A stretch of 64,000 bases of DNA from Streptomyces sp. NBC_00162 (GCF_024611995.1 NZ_CP102509.1:6820001-6884000), one strand, 5' to 3'; numbered from the stretch's first letter, positions 7,735 to 18,902 are shown. Made by a program: numbers and translations. Notes: generated by a model not told the origin, from the sequence alone.

Positions 7735-8020
7735 CGTCCCCGTCCCTCTCCTCGTGCTCACGCTCGTCAACAACACAGCCGCGCGCCCGTGATTCACGGC
7801 GCGTCCAGACGATAGATCGGGGCCCTGGTAATGGTTCACTGATTCGGCCGAAGTCAGGTAGTCCTGAAGCTACTTCATGACGTCCGCCGACGACTTCCTG
7901 AGGTGACCCCATGACCTGGCCCGCTACCTCACGAAGTCGCACACGGGCGCTTTGACGCAGGCTCTGGGCGCGGCCAGTGTGGTGGACGCCAACGACAACA
8001 GGCGGCGCCTGGAGGAATAC
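7735..8020. promoter_or_regulatory. Divergent promoter region between UBP/flavoprotein pair and 24-gene operon
   Basis: A 286-bp region that must hold promoters for both the minus-strand pair and the long plus-strand operon. A loose inverted repeat (GAAGT ... ACTTC around 7850-7876, with inner GTAG/CTAC) could be an operator. I could not identify a convincing SigB-type (GTTT-N14-GGGTAT) or housekeeping promoter by eye. Open frame upstream of 8021 (from 7952) lacks a ribosome binding site and is read as leader. Confidence 0.4.
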
Positions 8021-8845
8021 GTGAGCAGAAAGATTCTGGTCATTGTCTCCGAACACGGTTACTGGGCCGAAGAACTGATAGGGCCCGTATCGAAGTTCGA
8101 TGAGCGGGGCTACGAGGTCATATTCGCCACGCCGACCGGAAAGCGTGCACACGCTCTCCCGCCGAGCCTCGACGCGAACTACATCGATCCTCCACTGGGA
8201 CGCTCGGTCACCACCGAGGAGAACGCCCGGCTGGGCCGGGAGTTCGAGCAGTCGAGCCGGCTCGACTCGCCGCTCGACATCGAGGCGTGGGTTCCCGAAC
8301 GCCCGTACACGAGCGACGCGGGCTACCTGCCCAAGCTGGAGCAGTACCACCGCGATCTGGACAAGATCGACGCCGACATCGCCGACTACGACGCGATCCT
8401 CATCGTCGGCGGCAGCGGCCCGATCGCCGACCTCGCCAACAACGAGCGCGTGCACGCCCTGATCCTGGCCTTCAAGAAGGCCGGCAAGGTCGTGGCCGCG
8501 GAGTGCTACGGGGTCGCCTGCCTGGCCTTCGCCCGGGACTGGAGCGACCGCAGGAGCATCATCTGGGGCAAGCACGTGACCGGCCACTGCAAGGAGTACG
8601 ACTACAAGGACGGCACCGGATTCCTCGGTACCGACTTCAACATGGGGCCGCCGCCGTACCCGCTGGAGTACATCCTGCGTGATGCGACGGGCCCGCGCGG
8701 CGCGTACCACGGGAATTTCGGAAAGCCCGTGTCGGTCATCGTCGACTTCCCGTTCGTGACGGGACGGTCCACCCCGGACTCGTACCTCACGGGACAGAAG
8801 ATCGTGGAAGTCCTCGAGGACGGTCTCACCCGATACGGCTGGTAA
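8021..8845 (+). CDS. DJ-1/PfpI-family protein 1 (head of the long operon)
   Basis: A 274-residue class I glutamine-amidotransferase-like protein. It has the central-sheet start RKILVIVSEHGYWAEEL, the DYDAILIVGGSGPIADL loop, and the nucleophile elbow AAECYGVACL with Cys162. The acidic partner expected near the N-terminus is probably Glu17 or Glu18. Members include glyoxalase III, deglycase, chaperone and isonitrile hydratase types, so the chemistry is open. An inserted segment (about residues 55-120, with DAGYLPKLEQYHRDLDKID) makes it longer than typical PfpI proteins. GTG start at 8021 with GGAGG at 8011-8015; a frame from 7952 has no such signal. Confidence 0.9.
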   Translation: MSRKILVIVSEHGYWAEELIGPVSKFDERGYEVIFATPTGKRAHALPPSLDANYIDPPLGRSVTTEENARLGREFEQSSRLDSPLDIEAWVPERPYTSDAGYLPKLEQYHRDLDKIDADIADYDAILIVGGSGPIADLANNERVHALILAFKKAGKVVAAECYGVACLAFARDWSDRRSIIWGKHVTGHCKEYDYKDGTGFLGTDFNMGPPPYPLEYILRDATGPRGAYHGNFGKPVSVIVDFPFVTGRSTPDSYLTGQKIVEVLEDGLTRYGW

Positions 8846-8878
8846 TTCCGGCAACTCGTGGGAATGAGGGGGAGTTCG

Positions 8879-10522
8879 ATGAATACCGGAGCCACTCCCG
8901 GACGGGAAAGGCTGATCGAGCAGTTCAAGGCCGACGGCCTGAATGTGATGTTCGGAAATCCGGGGACGGTGGAACAGGGATTCCTCGACGCGGTGGACGC
9001 GGCAGAGGACTTCCAGTACATCCTCGCTCTCCAGGAGACCGTGGCCGCCGGTATCGCCGACGGATACGCCCGGGCGACCGGCGGCGCGGCACTCCTCCAG
9101 CTGCACTCCGGGGTGGGGCTGGGCAACGGCATCGGGATGCTCTACCAGTCGCTGCGCGGCCACACCCCGCTCGTCGTGGTCGCCGGTGACGCCGGGGTCC
9201 GCTACGACGCCATGGACGCGCAGATGGCGTCCGATCTGGTGGCGATGGCCAAGCCGGTGACGAAGTACGCGACCCGGGTCACCGACCGGAACTCCGTGCT
9301 CCGCACCATCCGGCGGGCCGTGAAGATCGCGCTCACCCCGCCCCGCGGGCCCGTGTTCGTGGCGCTGCCGATGGACGTGCTGGACGAGCTCAACTCCGAG
9401 CCCGTGCTGCCCGCCACGGTGCCGCTCACGGACGTGGCGCCCTCGCCGGCCTCGGTGGGGCGGGCGGCCGAGCTGCTCGCCTCCGCCGAGCGGCCCGTCG
9501 TCCTCATCGGCGACGGGGTCTCGCTCTCCGGGGCGCAGAACGAACTGGCCGCCGTCGCCGAGCTGCTGGGCGCCGACGTGTACGAGGTCGACTCCTCCGA
9601 GGTCAACATCGCGGCCTCGCACCCGCTGCGGCGGGGCCAGACGGGTCACATGTTCGGCCCGCACAGCAAGGACCTCGTAGGGCACGCCGACGGGGTGCTG
9701 ATCGTGGGCACCTATGTCTTCCCGGAGGTGTTCCCCGAACTGGAGAGCCCCTTCCGGGAGGGCGCGAAGGTCGTCCACATCGACCTCAACGCCTATGAGA
9801 TCGCCAAGAACCACCCGGTGGACCTGGGCCTCGCCGCGGATCCCAAGCAGGCGCTGCGCGCGCTGGCCGGCGTACTGGAACACCGGCTGACCCCGCAGCA
9901 GCGGGCCGCCGCGGCGGCCCGGATCGACGTACGGGCCCGGGAACGGGCCCGCGAGGCAAAGGCGCAGACCGACGACGGCACGCCGATGTCGGTCTTCCTG
10001 CGGACCCTGGCCGAGCGCACCGGCGGAGACCTGATCGTCTTCGACGAGGCGCTGACCACCTCCCCGCTGGTCACGAAGTACCTGCCCGCGGAGCGCCCGG
10101 GCGACTACCACCTCACCCGGGGCGGTTCGCTGGGCGTGGGCTTCCCGGGCGCGGTCGGCGCCAAGCTGGCCCGTCCGGACCGGCTCGTCGTCGGCTTCGC
10201 GGGCGACGGCGGCTCGATGTACACGTACCAGGCGCTGTGGACTGCGGCCCGGCACGGCATCGACGCCAAGTTCGTCGTCTGCAACAACCGCAAGTACCGG
10301 CTGCTGGACGACAACATCGCCCAGTACTGGCGGGAGCGGGACATCCCCGAGCACGGGTTCCCGGGCTCCTTCGACCTCTCGCACCCCGAGATCGACTTCG
10401 CCGGGCTCGCGCGGTCGCTCGGCGCCAGCGGGATGCGGGTGGAGAAGCCGGACGAGGCGGCCGCGGCCGTGAGCCGGATGCTGGCCCACCCCGGTCCGTT
10501 CCTCGTCGACATCCAGATCTGA
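8879..10522 (+). CDS. ThDP-dependent decarboxylase, benzoylformate decarboxylase-like
   Basis: A 547-residue thiamin-diphosphate enzyme with the usual PYR, central and PP domains. The PYR domain shows FGNPGT (Thr30 where benzoylformate decarboxylase has Ser26), the activating Glu53 (LQETVAAGIADGYAR) and His76 in LQLHSGVGLGNG, matching the active-site His70 of that enzyme. The PP domain has GFAGDGGSMYTYQALWTAA and VVCNNRKYRLL, the GDG...N cofactor motif. The counterpart of the second catalytic His281 is not evident (IVGTYVFPEVF), so the substrate may differ. Expected reaction: decarboxylation or carboligation of a 2-oxo acid via an enamine intermediate. The ATG at 8879 has GGGGGAG upstream. 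Confidence 0.93.
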   Translation: MNTGATPGRERLIEQFKADGLNVMFGNPGTVEQGFLDAVDAAEDFQYILALQETVAAGIADGYARATGGAALLQLHSGVGLGNGIGMLYQSLRGHTPLVVVAGDAGVRYDAMDAQMASDLVAMAKPVTKYATRVTDRNSVLRTIRRAVKIALTPPRGPVFVALPMDVLDELNSEPVLPATVPLTDVAPSPASVGRAAELLASAERPVVLIGDGVSLSGAQNELAAVAELLGADVYEVDSSEVNIAASHPLRRGQTGHMFGPHSKDLVGHADGVLIVGTYVFPEVFPELESPFREGAKVVHIDLNAYEIAKNHPVDLGLAADPKQALRALAGVLEHRLTPQQRAAAAARIDVRARERAREAKAQTDDGTPMSVFLRTLAERTGGDLIVFDEALTTSPLVTKYLPAERPGDYHLTRGGSLGVGFPGAVGAKLARPDRLVVGFAGDGGSMYTYQALWTAARHGIDAKFVVCNNRKYRLLDDNIAQYWRERDIPEHGFPGSFDLSHPEIDFAGLARSLGASGMRVEKPDEAAAAVSRMLAHPGPFLVDIQI

Positions 10523-10560
10523 CCAGAGCAGTCACGCAGCACGGAACAGGAGGAGACCGC

Positions 10561-10995
10561 ATGCCCGCCGAGCGGCAGTTGACCGAGGACGCGATCCGCA
10601 GTTTCGCCGAGGACTGGTACGTGGCGCTGGACCAGCACGTACCGCTGGACCAGGTGCTCGCCCTGATCACCGAGGATCTGGAGTTCAAGGTCCCCGAGGA
10701 CGTCTTCCTCGGGCACCAGGGCTTCGGCCGCTGGTACGAGGCCGTCACCAACCGCTTCTTCGACGAGGTGCACACCGTCACGAAGGTGGAGCCCGTCATC
10801 GAGGGCGACCGGGCGATCGTCCGGGTGCTCGTCAACTGGCAGGCCAAGATCTGGGACCCGCCGGCCGCCCGCAGCGAGTGGCTCGGCTTCGACGCCGACC
10901 AGACCTGGACCGTGGTGGCCGGTCCCGACGGACCGCTGATCAAGCAGTACACCGTCAACGACCTGGCTCCGATGCCCGGTTCCGGCTCGCTCTGA
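10561..10995 (+). CDS. SnoaL/NTF2-like protein 1
   Basis: A 144-residue single-domain protein of cone-shaped NTF2/SnoaL type: an N-terminal helix (EDAIRSFAEDWYVALDQHV), FKVPEDVFLGHQGFGRWYEAV, then beta strands ending in VNWQAKIWDPP and TWTVV. The family covers polyketide cyclases, dehydratases, isomerases and many binding proteins; no catalytic set can be assigned. It starts after AGGAGGAG at ideal spacing and is the first of three consecutive, mutually diverged NTF2-like genes. Confidence 0.88.
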   Translation: MPAERQLTEDAIRSFAEDWYVALDQHVPLDQVLALITEDLEFKVPEDVFLGHQGFGRWYEAVTNRFFDEVHTVTKVEPVIEGDRAIVRVLVNWQAKIWDPPAARSEWLGFDADQTWTVVAGPDGPLIKQYTVNDLAPMPGSGSL

Positions 10996-11020
10996 CCGCC
11001 CCGGCGAAGGAGAAGCGACG

Positions 11021-11476
11021 ATGACCGAAGTGACACGGGAGCGGGTCCAGGCGGCCTACGCCGCCCTCGGCTCCGGCGACCGGGCGCGCATCCTGGAGTA
11101 CTACTCCGAGGACCTGCGCTGGCTGGTGCCGGGCAACCACCCGCTCGCCGGCTGGTACGAGAGCCTGGACGCCTTCCTGGAGCTGATGGGGCAGACCCAC
11201 AAGCTCACGGGCGGCACCTTCCGGATGGACCTGGAAGCGGTCCTGGTCGGCGAGGACTGTTCCGCCGACGTGTGCCGCAACGTCGCCCTGCGCGACGGCG
11301 CGGACCAGGACAGCCGGTCCCCGTACGAGCGGATGGACTACCCGGTCTTCCACTACATGCGGTGGCGGGACGGCCGGATCGTCGAGGGCCGCGACGGGCT
11401 GTTCGGCGACACGGCCTCCGCCTTCAGCCAGTTCTGGGCGCCGTTCGCGCCGGACGGAACCCGCAGGGACCGATAG
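11021..11476 (+). CDS. SnoaL/NTF2-like protein 2
   Basis: A 151-residue NTF2/SnoaL-fold protein: AAYAALGSGDRARILEYYSE (helix bundle), DLRWLVPGNHPLAGWYES (the W-x-x-P-G-x-x-x-x-G signature of SnoaL_2 proteins) and a C-terminal sheet with HYMRWRDGRIVEGRD. GAAGGAG precedes the ATG. Little similarity to its two NTF2-like neighbours beyond the fold, which suggests separate ligands rather than recent duplication. Confidence 0.87.
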   Translation: MTEVTRERVQAAYAALGSGDRARILEYYSEDLRWLVPGNHPLAGWYESLDAFLELMGQTHKLTGGTFRMDLEAVLVGEDCSADVCRNVALRDGADQDSRSPYERMDYPVFHYMRWRDGRIVEGRDGLFGDTASAFSQFWAPFAPDGTRRDR

Positions 11477-11489
11477 GGGGATGAGCGCG

Positions 11490-11867
11490 ATGGACGCAGA
11501 GCAGATCCTTGAGAAGTACTACGAGTACGCCAACGCCGGTGACTGGGACCGCTGGTGCGACCTGTTCGCCGACGACCAGGTCATGGACGAGCAGCTCGCC
11601 GGTCACATCGAGGGCCTCGAGGTCCTGCGCTCGATGATGAAGGGCATGGGCACCATGTACCGGGTCTTCCGGAACGAGCCCGTGCACTTCATCGTCGACG
11701 CGGACGGGGAGAAGGCCGCCGCCGTCTCGCACCTGACCGCGGTCAGCGCCTCGGGCGAGGCCATCGAGGCCCGCGTCATGAACTTCTTCCGGATCGTGGA
11801 CGGAAAGATCGCCTACATGGCGAACTACCACGACACCGTCCCCTTCCAGGTTCTGAGCCAGGGCTGA
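11490..11867 (+). CDS. SnoaL/NTF2-like protein 3
   Basis: A 125-residue NTF2/SnoaL-fold protein: ILEKYYEYANAGDWDRWCDLFADD, HIEGLEVLR, and NFFRIVDGKIAYMANYHDTVPF at the end. The ATG at 11490 is chosen over that at 11481 because the GGGGG ribosome binding site touches 11481 directly and is 9 nt from 11490. The gene follows its neighbour by 13 nt and precedes the GMC oxidoreductase by 10 nt, so all are probably on one message. Confidence 0.87.
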   Translation: MDAEQILEKYYEYANAGDWDRWCDLFADDQVMDEQLAGHIEGLEVLRSMMKGMGTMYRVFRNEPVHFIVDADGEKAAAVSHLTAVSASGEAIEARVMNFFRIVDGKIAYMANYHDTVPFQVLSQG

Positions 11868-11877
11868 GGAGGGACCC

Positions 11878-13482
11878 ATGAGCGTGGAAGAGTACGACTA
11901 CATCGTCGTGGGATCCGGCACCGCGGGCAGTGTCCTCGCGAACCGGCTCTCCGAGGACCCGGACGTCTCCGTCCTCGTCCTGGAGGCGGGCGGCTCCCGG
12001 ATCCCGCCGGAGGTCGACGACCCGTCCTCCTGGTACAAGCTGCTCGGCGGGCCCGTGGACTGGGGCTACACCAGCACCCCGCAGCCCGGCCTGGACGGCC
12101 GCCGCACCTACGAACCGCGCGGCAAGGCCCCCGGCGGCAGCAGCAACCTCTACATCATGATGCACATCCGGGGCCACGCCTCGGACTTCGACAACTGGGC
12201 CTACCAGGGCGCCGCCGGCTGGGCGTACGAGGACGTGCTCCCGTACTTCGCCCTGCTGGAGGGCCAGGAGGACGCGACCGCCGCCACCACCGGCACCCGC
12301 GGCCCCCAGCGGATCACCAACGCCGGACGGCACGGCCCCAACCCGGTCTCGCGCGCCTTCATCGACGCCGCGGTCGAGCTGGGCCACGAGGAGATCGCCG
12401 ACTTCAACACCGACGGGCCCCGGCGCGGCCTCTTCGGCACCGGCTGGCACCACATCGACGTGGCCGACGGGCGCCGCCAGGGGGTGCTCGCCGCCTACCT
12501 GGAGCCCGCGCTCGACCGCTCCAACCTGACGCTGCGCACCAACGCGCAGTCCACCCGGCTGCTCTTCGACGGGGACACCTGCACGGGCGTCGAGTACGCC
12601 CAGCTCCAGGCCCCCGCCGAGTTCCCGGGCCGGACGGTCCGGGACGGTCACAGCAGCACGGCGGCGCCCGGGCTGCACACCGTACGGGCCCGCCGGGAGG
12701 TGATCGTGGCGGCCGGGGCGATCGAGTCGCCGAAGCTGCTGTTGCTCTCCGGCATCGGCCACCCCGAGCAGCTGCGCGAGCACGGCATCGCGGTCACCGC
12801 GGCCCTGCCCGGGGTCGGCGAGAACTTCCACAACCACGTGCTGACCGGGCTGATGGCCGAGGTCACCCAGGAGCTCCCGCCGCCGGCCCAGAACCTGTCG
12901 GAGAGCGCTCTGTTCCTGTCCTCGCAGCCCGGACTGCCCGCGCCGGACCTCCAGATCGCCTTCGTCCACGTCCCGTTCGACGTGATCGTCGGCCAGGACC
13001 ACCCCAACACGGTGTCCATCCTGCCCGGGGTGGTGCGCCCGGTCTCGCGCGGCTGGATCAAGCTCGCGAGCGCCGACCCGCTGGCCCACCCGCTGATCAA
13101 CCCGAACTACCTGGGCGACCGGTGGGACCTGGAGCGCATGGTGCAGGGCATCAAGATCGCCCGGGAGATCTTCGCGACCTCCGCCTTCTCGCCCTGGTAC
13201 AAGCAGGAGCTCCAGCCCGGACCCGGCTACGCGAGCGACGAAGACCTGCGCACCTTCGCGAAGCAGAAGTCGGAGAGCTACCACCACCAGGCCGGCTCCT
13301 GCCGCATGGGCATCGACGACCTCTCCGTCGTCGACCCCGAGCTGCGGGTGCACGGCGTACGGAACCTGCGCGTCGTCGACGCCAGCGTGATGCCCGCGGT
13401 CCCGTCGGGCAACTGCCACACCGCCATCGCGATGATCGCCGAGCGCGCCGCGGACTTCCTGAAGGGGGCCTCCCGTGCCTGA
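11878..13482 (+). CDS. GMC-family FAD oxidoreductase
   Basis: A 534-residue glucose-methanol-choline oxidoreductase that oxidises an alcohol or sugar hydroxyl to a carbonyl. N-terminal FAD motif DYIVVGSGTAGSVLANRLSE, GMC signature GKAPGGSSNLYIM, second signature GAIESPKLLLLSGIG, and C-terminal YHHQAGSCRMG (active-site His) with GNCHTAIAMIAERAAD. The second catalytic position, Asn in choline oxidases (GNTNAP), is His here, giving a His-His pair as in glucose and aryl-alcohol oxidases. No signal peptide, so cytosolic. Its 3' end overlaps the next gene by 8 nt. Confidence 0.94.
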   Translation: MSVEEYDYIVVGSGTAGSVLANRLSEDPDVSVLVLEAGGSRIPPEVDDPSSWYKLLGGPVDWGYTSTPQPGLDGRRTYEPRGKAPGGSSNLYIMMHIRGHASDFDNWAYQGAAGWAYEDVLPYFALLEGQEDATAATTGTRGPQRITNAGRHGPNPVSRAFIDAAVELGHEEIADFNTDGPRRGLFGTGWHHIDVADGRRQGVLAAYLEPALDRSNLTLRTNAQSTRLLFDGDTCTGVEYAQLQAPAEFPGRTVRDGHSSTAAPGLHTVRARREVIVAAGAIESPKLLLLSGIGHPEQLREHGIAVTAALPGVGENFHNHVLTGLMAEVTQELPPPAQNLSESALFLSSQPGLPAPDLQIAFVHVPFDVIVGQDHPNTVSILPGVVRPVSRGWIKLASADPLAHPLINPNYLGDRWDLERMVQGIKIAREIFATSAFSPWYKQELQPGPGYASDEDLRTFAKQKSESYHHQAGSCRMGIDDLSVVDPELRVHGVRNLRVVDASVMPAVPSGNCHTAIAMIAERAADFLKGASRA

Positions 13483-14086
13483 CGTGGTGCTGCGCGAGGG
13501 CGCGCTGACCGGGACCCGGATCGCGGTGCTCGTCGAGAGCGACTTCTACGAGCCGGAGATCTTCTACTACCAGCACCGGTTCGCGGAGGAGGGCGCCGAG
13601 GTCGACTTCCTGACCCGGCTGTGGGGCAACGACTCCATCACCTTCTCCGGTCACGAGTACCGGGCGCCGTTCACCGCCGACAAGTCCCTGGAGGGGCTGA
13701 GCGACGAGGAGCTGCGCCGGTACGCGGCGATCATCGTGCCCTCGGGCATGGTCGCCGACCGGCTGCGCTACACCGAGGACGTGGACGTCCTCGCTCCCGC
13801 CACCGAACTGCTGCGCCGGGCCTTCGCGGAGCCGACGGTCCTCAAGGGGATCATCTGCCACGGCATGTGGCTGGCCTCCTCCATCCCGGACAAGATCCGG
13901 GGCCGCAAGGTGGTCTGCCACAACAACCTCATCGGCGACGTCCGCAACATGGGCGCCGAGTACGTCGACGAGGACGTGGTGGTGGACGGCGACCTGGTCA
14001 CCGGCCGCACCGGCGCCCACCACCACCTCTTCGCCCGCCGGATCATCGAGCTGGTCGCGGCGGAGCGGGGCCGGAGGGCCGGCTGA
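13475..14086 (+). CDS. DJ-1/PfpI-family protein 2
   Basis: A 203-residue DJ-1/PfpI protein with the nucleophile elbow KGIICHGMWLAS (Cys128, His129) and an acidic residue Glu26 (ESDFYEPEI) in the position that usually pairs with the Cys. It retains the Cys-His-Glu arrangement of PfpI-type enzymes. It starts with GTG inside the end of the GMC gene (8-nt overlap) and ends in a TGATG overlap with the VOC gene, so translation is coupled in both directions. Function could be glyoxalase, deglycase or chaperone-like. Confidence 0.9.
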   Translation: MPDVVLREGALTGTRIAVLVESDFYEPEIFYYQHRFAEEGAEVDFLTRLWGNDSITFSGHEYRAPFTADKSLEGLSDEELRRYAAIIVPSGMVADRLRYTEDVDVLAPATELLRRAFAEPTVLKGIICHGMWLASSIPDKIRGRKVVCHNNLIGDVRNMGAEYVDEDVVVDGDLVTGRTGAHHHLFARRIIELVAAERGRRAG

Positions 14087-14529
14087 TGGGACGGATGGTC
14101 TGGTCGCACGTGGGCCTGAACTGCACGGACCAGAAGACCACCGAGGAGTTCTACACCCGGTACTTCGGCTTCACCCGGGCCCGGGTGGTCGACCTCGGAG
14201 AGGCCCAGATCGTGTTCCTGCGCAAGGGGGACGCGTACCTGGAGCTCTTCGCGGCCGGCGCCGATCCGGCCCGCCCGGCGAACGACGACGGGCCGCAGGC
14301 CCCGGGGCGGATGCGCCACCTGGCCTTTCAGACCGACAGCGTGGACGCGTTCCTGGCATCGCTGGGCGACGCGGCCGAAGTGACCCTGGGACCGCTGGAC
14401 TTCGACGACTTCATCTGCGGATGGCGGACCGTGTGGGTCCGCGATCCCGACGGAGTGATCGTCGAGGTCAGCCAGGGATTCGAGGACGACCGCACTCACG
14501 AGGGCTCTCACGACAAGGACGGTGCATGA
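14086..14529 (+). CDS. VOC-family (glyoxalase/dioxygenase fold) protein
   Basis: A 147-residue vicinal-oxygen-chelate protein with paired beta-alpha-beta-beta-beta modules: WSHVGLNCTDQKTTEEFYTR and FGFTRARVV in the first, RHLAFQTDSVDAFLASL and VWVRDPDGVIVEVSQ in the second. His8 (SHVGLN), Glu near YLELF, His in MRHLAF and Glu in VIVEVSQ sit at the four metal-ligand positions of glyoxalase I-type enzymes, so an active metal site is likely. It begins in a TGATG overlap with the DJ-1 gene. Confidence 0.9.
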   Translation: MGRMVWSHVGLNCTDQKTTEEFYTRYFGFTRARVVDLGEAQIVFLRKGDAYLELFAAGADPARPANDDGPQAPGRMRHLAFQTDSVDAFLASLGDAAEVTLGPLDFDDFICGWRTVWVRDPDGVIVEVSQGFEDDRTHEGSHDKDGA

Positions 14530-14530
14530 C

Positions 14531-16354
14531 ATGGCGGACGCCGTGAGCTTCTCCTTCTCCGACACGATCGCCGGCTACGTCGAACGCTTCGACTCCGCGT
14601 CGCGCGTGCTGCGCCTGAAGACATCCGACGGCCGCGGGTTCGACGTCTCGCTCGCCGGCGGCCCCAGCGCCGAGCTGGTCCGCAACCTGGACGAGCCGTA
14701 CATCGACGCCTCCGGGCACATCGACGAGATGCTGTCGCCGGGCCGGTTCCTCTTCGTCTACGGGGTCCACTACCCGGAGCAGGGCGGGCGGTACGACGCC
14801 AAGCGCCTGGTGTTCCTGGGCCGGGGCGCCGAGGACTTCCGCTTCGAGGAGCCCAGCTGGTGGATCAAGCAGATCGAGTCGCTGGCCGACTTCTACAAGC
14901 GGGCGCAGTTCGGCGACGGGCCGGTGGACTTCACCGAGTACCGCACCGAGATCAGGCTCGGCGGTGACAAGACCGCGAGCCACGTCCAGGAGACCGACAC
15001 GATCTCCCGCCTGGTCTACGGCATGGCCTCGGCCTACCTGCTGACCGGCAAGGACGAGTACCTGGAGGTCGCCGAGCGCGGCACCGAGTACCTGCGCAAG
15101 CACATGCGGGTCGTGGACAGCGAGGAGGACGTGGTCTTCTGGTACCACGGCATCAGCGTCGACGGGGACAGCGAGCGCAAGCTGTTCACCTCGGAGTTCT
15201 CCGACGACTACGACGCGATCCCGATGTACGAGCAGATCTACGCGCTGGCCGGCCCCATCCAGACGTACCGGGTCACCGGTGACATCCGGATCAAGAACGA
15301 CGCGGACGCCACCATCCGGCTGTTCGACAAGTTCTTCTTCGACGCGGAGCAGGGCGGCTACTACTCGCACATCGACCCGATCCTCTTCAGCGCCGACCAC
15401 GAGTCCCTCGGGGAGAACGCCGAGCGCAAGAACTGGAACTCGGTCGGCGACCACGCGCCCGCCTACCTGATCAACCTGTACCTGGCGACCGGCGACCAGA
15501 AGTACGCCGACTTCCTCGAGTACACCTTCGACACCATCGCGGACAAGTTCCCGGACTACAAGAACAGCCCCTTCGTCCAGGAGCGCTTCTTCCGCGACTG
15601 GTCGCACGACACCGCGCACAGCTGGCAGCAGAACCGCGCGGTGGTCGGCCACAACCTGAAGATCGCCTGGAACCTGATGCGGATGAACTCGCTGAAGGCC
15701 AAGCCGGCCTACGAGGAGCTCGCCAAGAAGATCGGCGAGATCATGCCGGCGGTCGGCAGCGACGTGCAGCGCGGCGGCTGGTACGACGTGGTCGAGCGGA
15801 TCAAGTCGGGCGACGAGGAGACGTATCGTTTCGCCTGGCACGACCGCAAGGCCTGGTGGCAGCAGGAGCAGGCGATCCTCGCCTACCTCATCCTGGGCGG
15901 CACGGTCGGCGGCGACGCGAACGTGCGCGAGGCCCGGCAGGCGCAGGCCTTCTACAACACCTTCTTCCTCGACCACGACGAGGGTGCCGTCTACTTCAAC
16001 GTGCTCGCCAGCGGTACGCCGTACCTGCTCGGCACCGAGCGGCTCAAGGGCAGCCACTCGATGTCCATGTACCACTCGGCGGAGCTCTGCTACCTCTCCG
16101 CCGTCTACAACAACCTGCTCATCAACGGCCGGGAGATGGACTTCCACTTCCAGCCCGACCCGACCAACCTGCCCGACCGCGTCCTGCGCGTCTCGCCCGA
16201 CCTGCTCCCGGCCGGCTCGGTACGGATCGCGTCCGTCGAGATCGACGAGAAGCCGTACACGGACTTCGACGCGGATGCCCTGACCGTGCGGCTGCCCGAC
16301 GTCCAGGGGCGGGTGAAGGTCAAGGTCCGGCTGCGTCCAGTGGCCAAGAAGTAG
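14531..16354 (+). CDS. AGE-family (N-acylglucosamine 2-epimerase-like) protein with extra N-terminal domain
   Basis: A 607-residue protein whose centre (about residues 110-500) is an alpha/alpha-barrel of the AGE/cellobiose-epimerase type. It shows repeated aromatic, acidic and His-rich helices such as TISRLVYGMASAYLLTGKDE, WSHDTAHSWQQNRAVVGHNL and RFAWHDRKAWWQQEQAILAY; the HNLK and WWQQEQ parts resemble active-site stretches of AGE sugar isomerases. The first ~100 residues and last ~70 residues are extra relative to the ~400-residue family norm. It may isomerise a sugar or act on a larger saccharide. ATG at 14531; a GTG at 14522 overlaps the preceding gene. Confidence 0.85.
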   Translation: MADAVSFSFSDTIAGYVERFDSASRVLRLKTSDGRGFDVSLAGGPSAELVRNLDEPYIDASGHIDEMLSPGRFLFVYGVHYPEQGGRYDAKRLVFLGRGAEDFRFEEPSWWIKQIESLADFYKRAQFGDGPVDFTEYRTEIRLGGDKTASHVQETDTISRLVYGMASAYLLTGKDEYLEVAERGTEYLRKHMRVVDSEEDVVFWYHGISVDGDSERKLFTSEFSDDYDAIPMYEQIYALAGPIQTYRVTGDIRIKNDADATIRLFDKFFFDAEQGGYYSHIDPILFSADHESLGENAERKNWNSVGDHAPAYLINLYLATGDQKYADFLEYTFDTIADKFPDYKNSPFVQERFFRDWSHDTAHSWQQNRAVVGHNLKIAWNLMRMNSLKAKPAYEELAKKIGEIMPAVGSDVQRGGWYDVVERIKSGDEETYRFAWHDRKAWWQQEQAILAYLILGGTVGGDANVREARQAQAFYNTFFLDHDEGAVYFNVLASGTPYLLGTERLKGSHSMSMYHSAELCYLSAVYNNLLINGREMDFHFQPDPTNLPDRVLRVSPDLLPAGSVRIASVEIDEKPYTDFDADALTVRLPDVQGRVKVKVRLRPVAKK

Positions 16355-16391
16355 CGCTCAACGGGGGGCGCCCCAACCAGAGGGGAATGCA

Positions 16392-16738
16392 ATGACTCTC
16401 AACGTCAAGGAACGCCGGAACAAGACGGGCACCGTGCTCGTCGCCACCGGTGAGATCAACAGCGAGACATCCGGCTCGCTGCTCCAGGCCCTGCTGCCGC
16501 TGGTCCGCGAGGGCAAGCCGCTCAAGATCGACCTCACGGCGGTCACCTACGTCTCCAGCGCGGGCCTGCGCACCCTGCTCGTCGTCTACCGCGAAGCGCA
16601 GCACGCCGGCGTCGCCGTCACCCTCTACGGGGTGAGCGAGGAAGTCCGGTTCGTCATGTCGGCGACCGGCTTCCTCGACTTCTTCGAGACCGGCGAGGCG
16701 GCGGCCGCGGCCGCCAAGGCCAAGGCCAAGGCCGCGCG

Positions 16739-16742
<4 letters not shown>
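16392..16742 (+). CDS. STAS-domain anti-sigma factor antagonist 1
   Basis: A 116-residue RsbV/SpoIIAA-like protein. The phosphorylatable serine is Ser56 in YVSSAGLRTLL, with the preceding IDLTAVT strand. It should bind the HATPase protein encoded at 19211 when unphosphorylated and release that protein's target. An alanine/lysine tail (AAAAKAKAKAAR) is unusual. Its stop overlaps the start of the debranching-enzyme gene by 4 nt (ATGA), tying a regulatory protein to a metabolic enzyme at the translational level. Confidence 0.93.
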
Positions 16743-18886
<2,144 letters not shown>

Positions 18887-18902
18887 CCGAAGGAGACCTG
18901 AC

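Noticed and set aside
7643..10489. 948-codon minus-strand open frame
   Set aside because: Lies opposite the UBP, DJ-1 and ThDP genes and reads as Gly/Arg/His/Asp-rich low-complexity sequence without domains, the usual shadow of high-GC genes.
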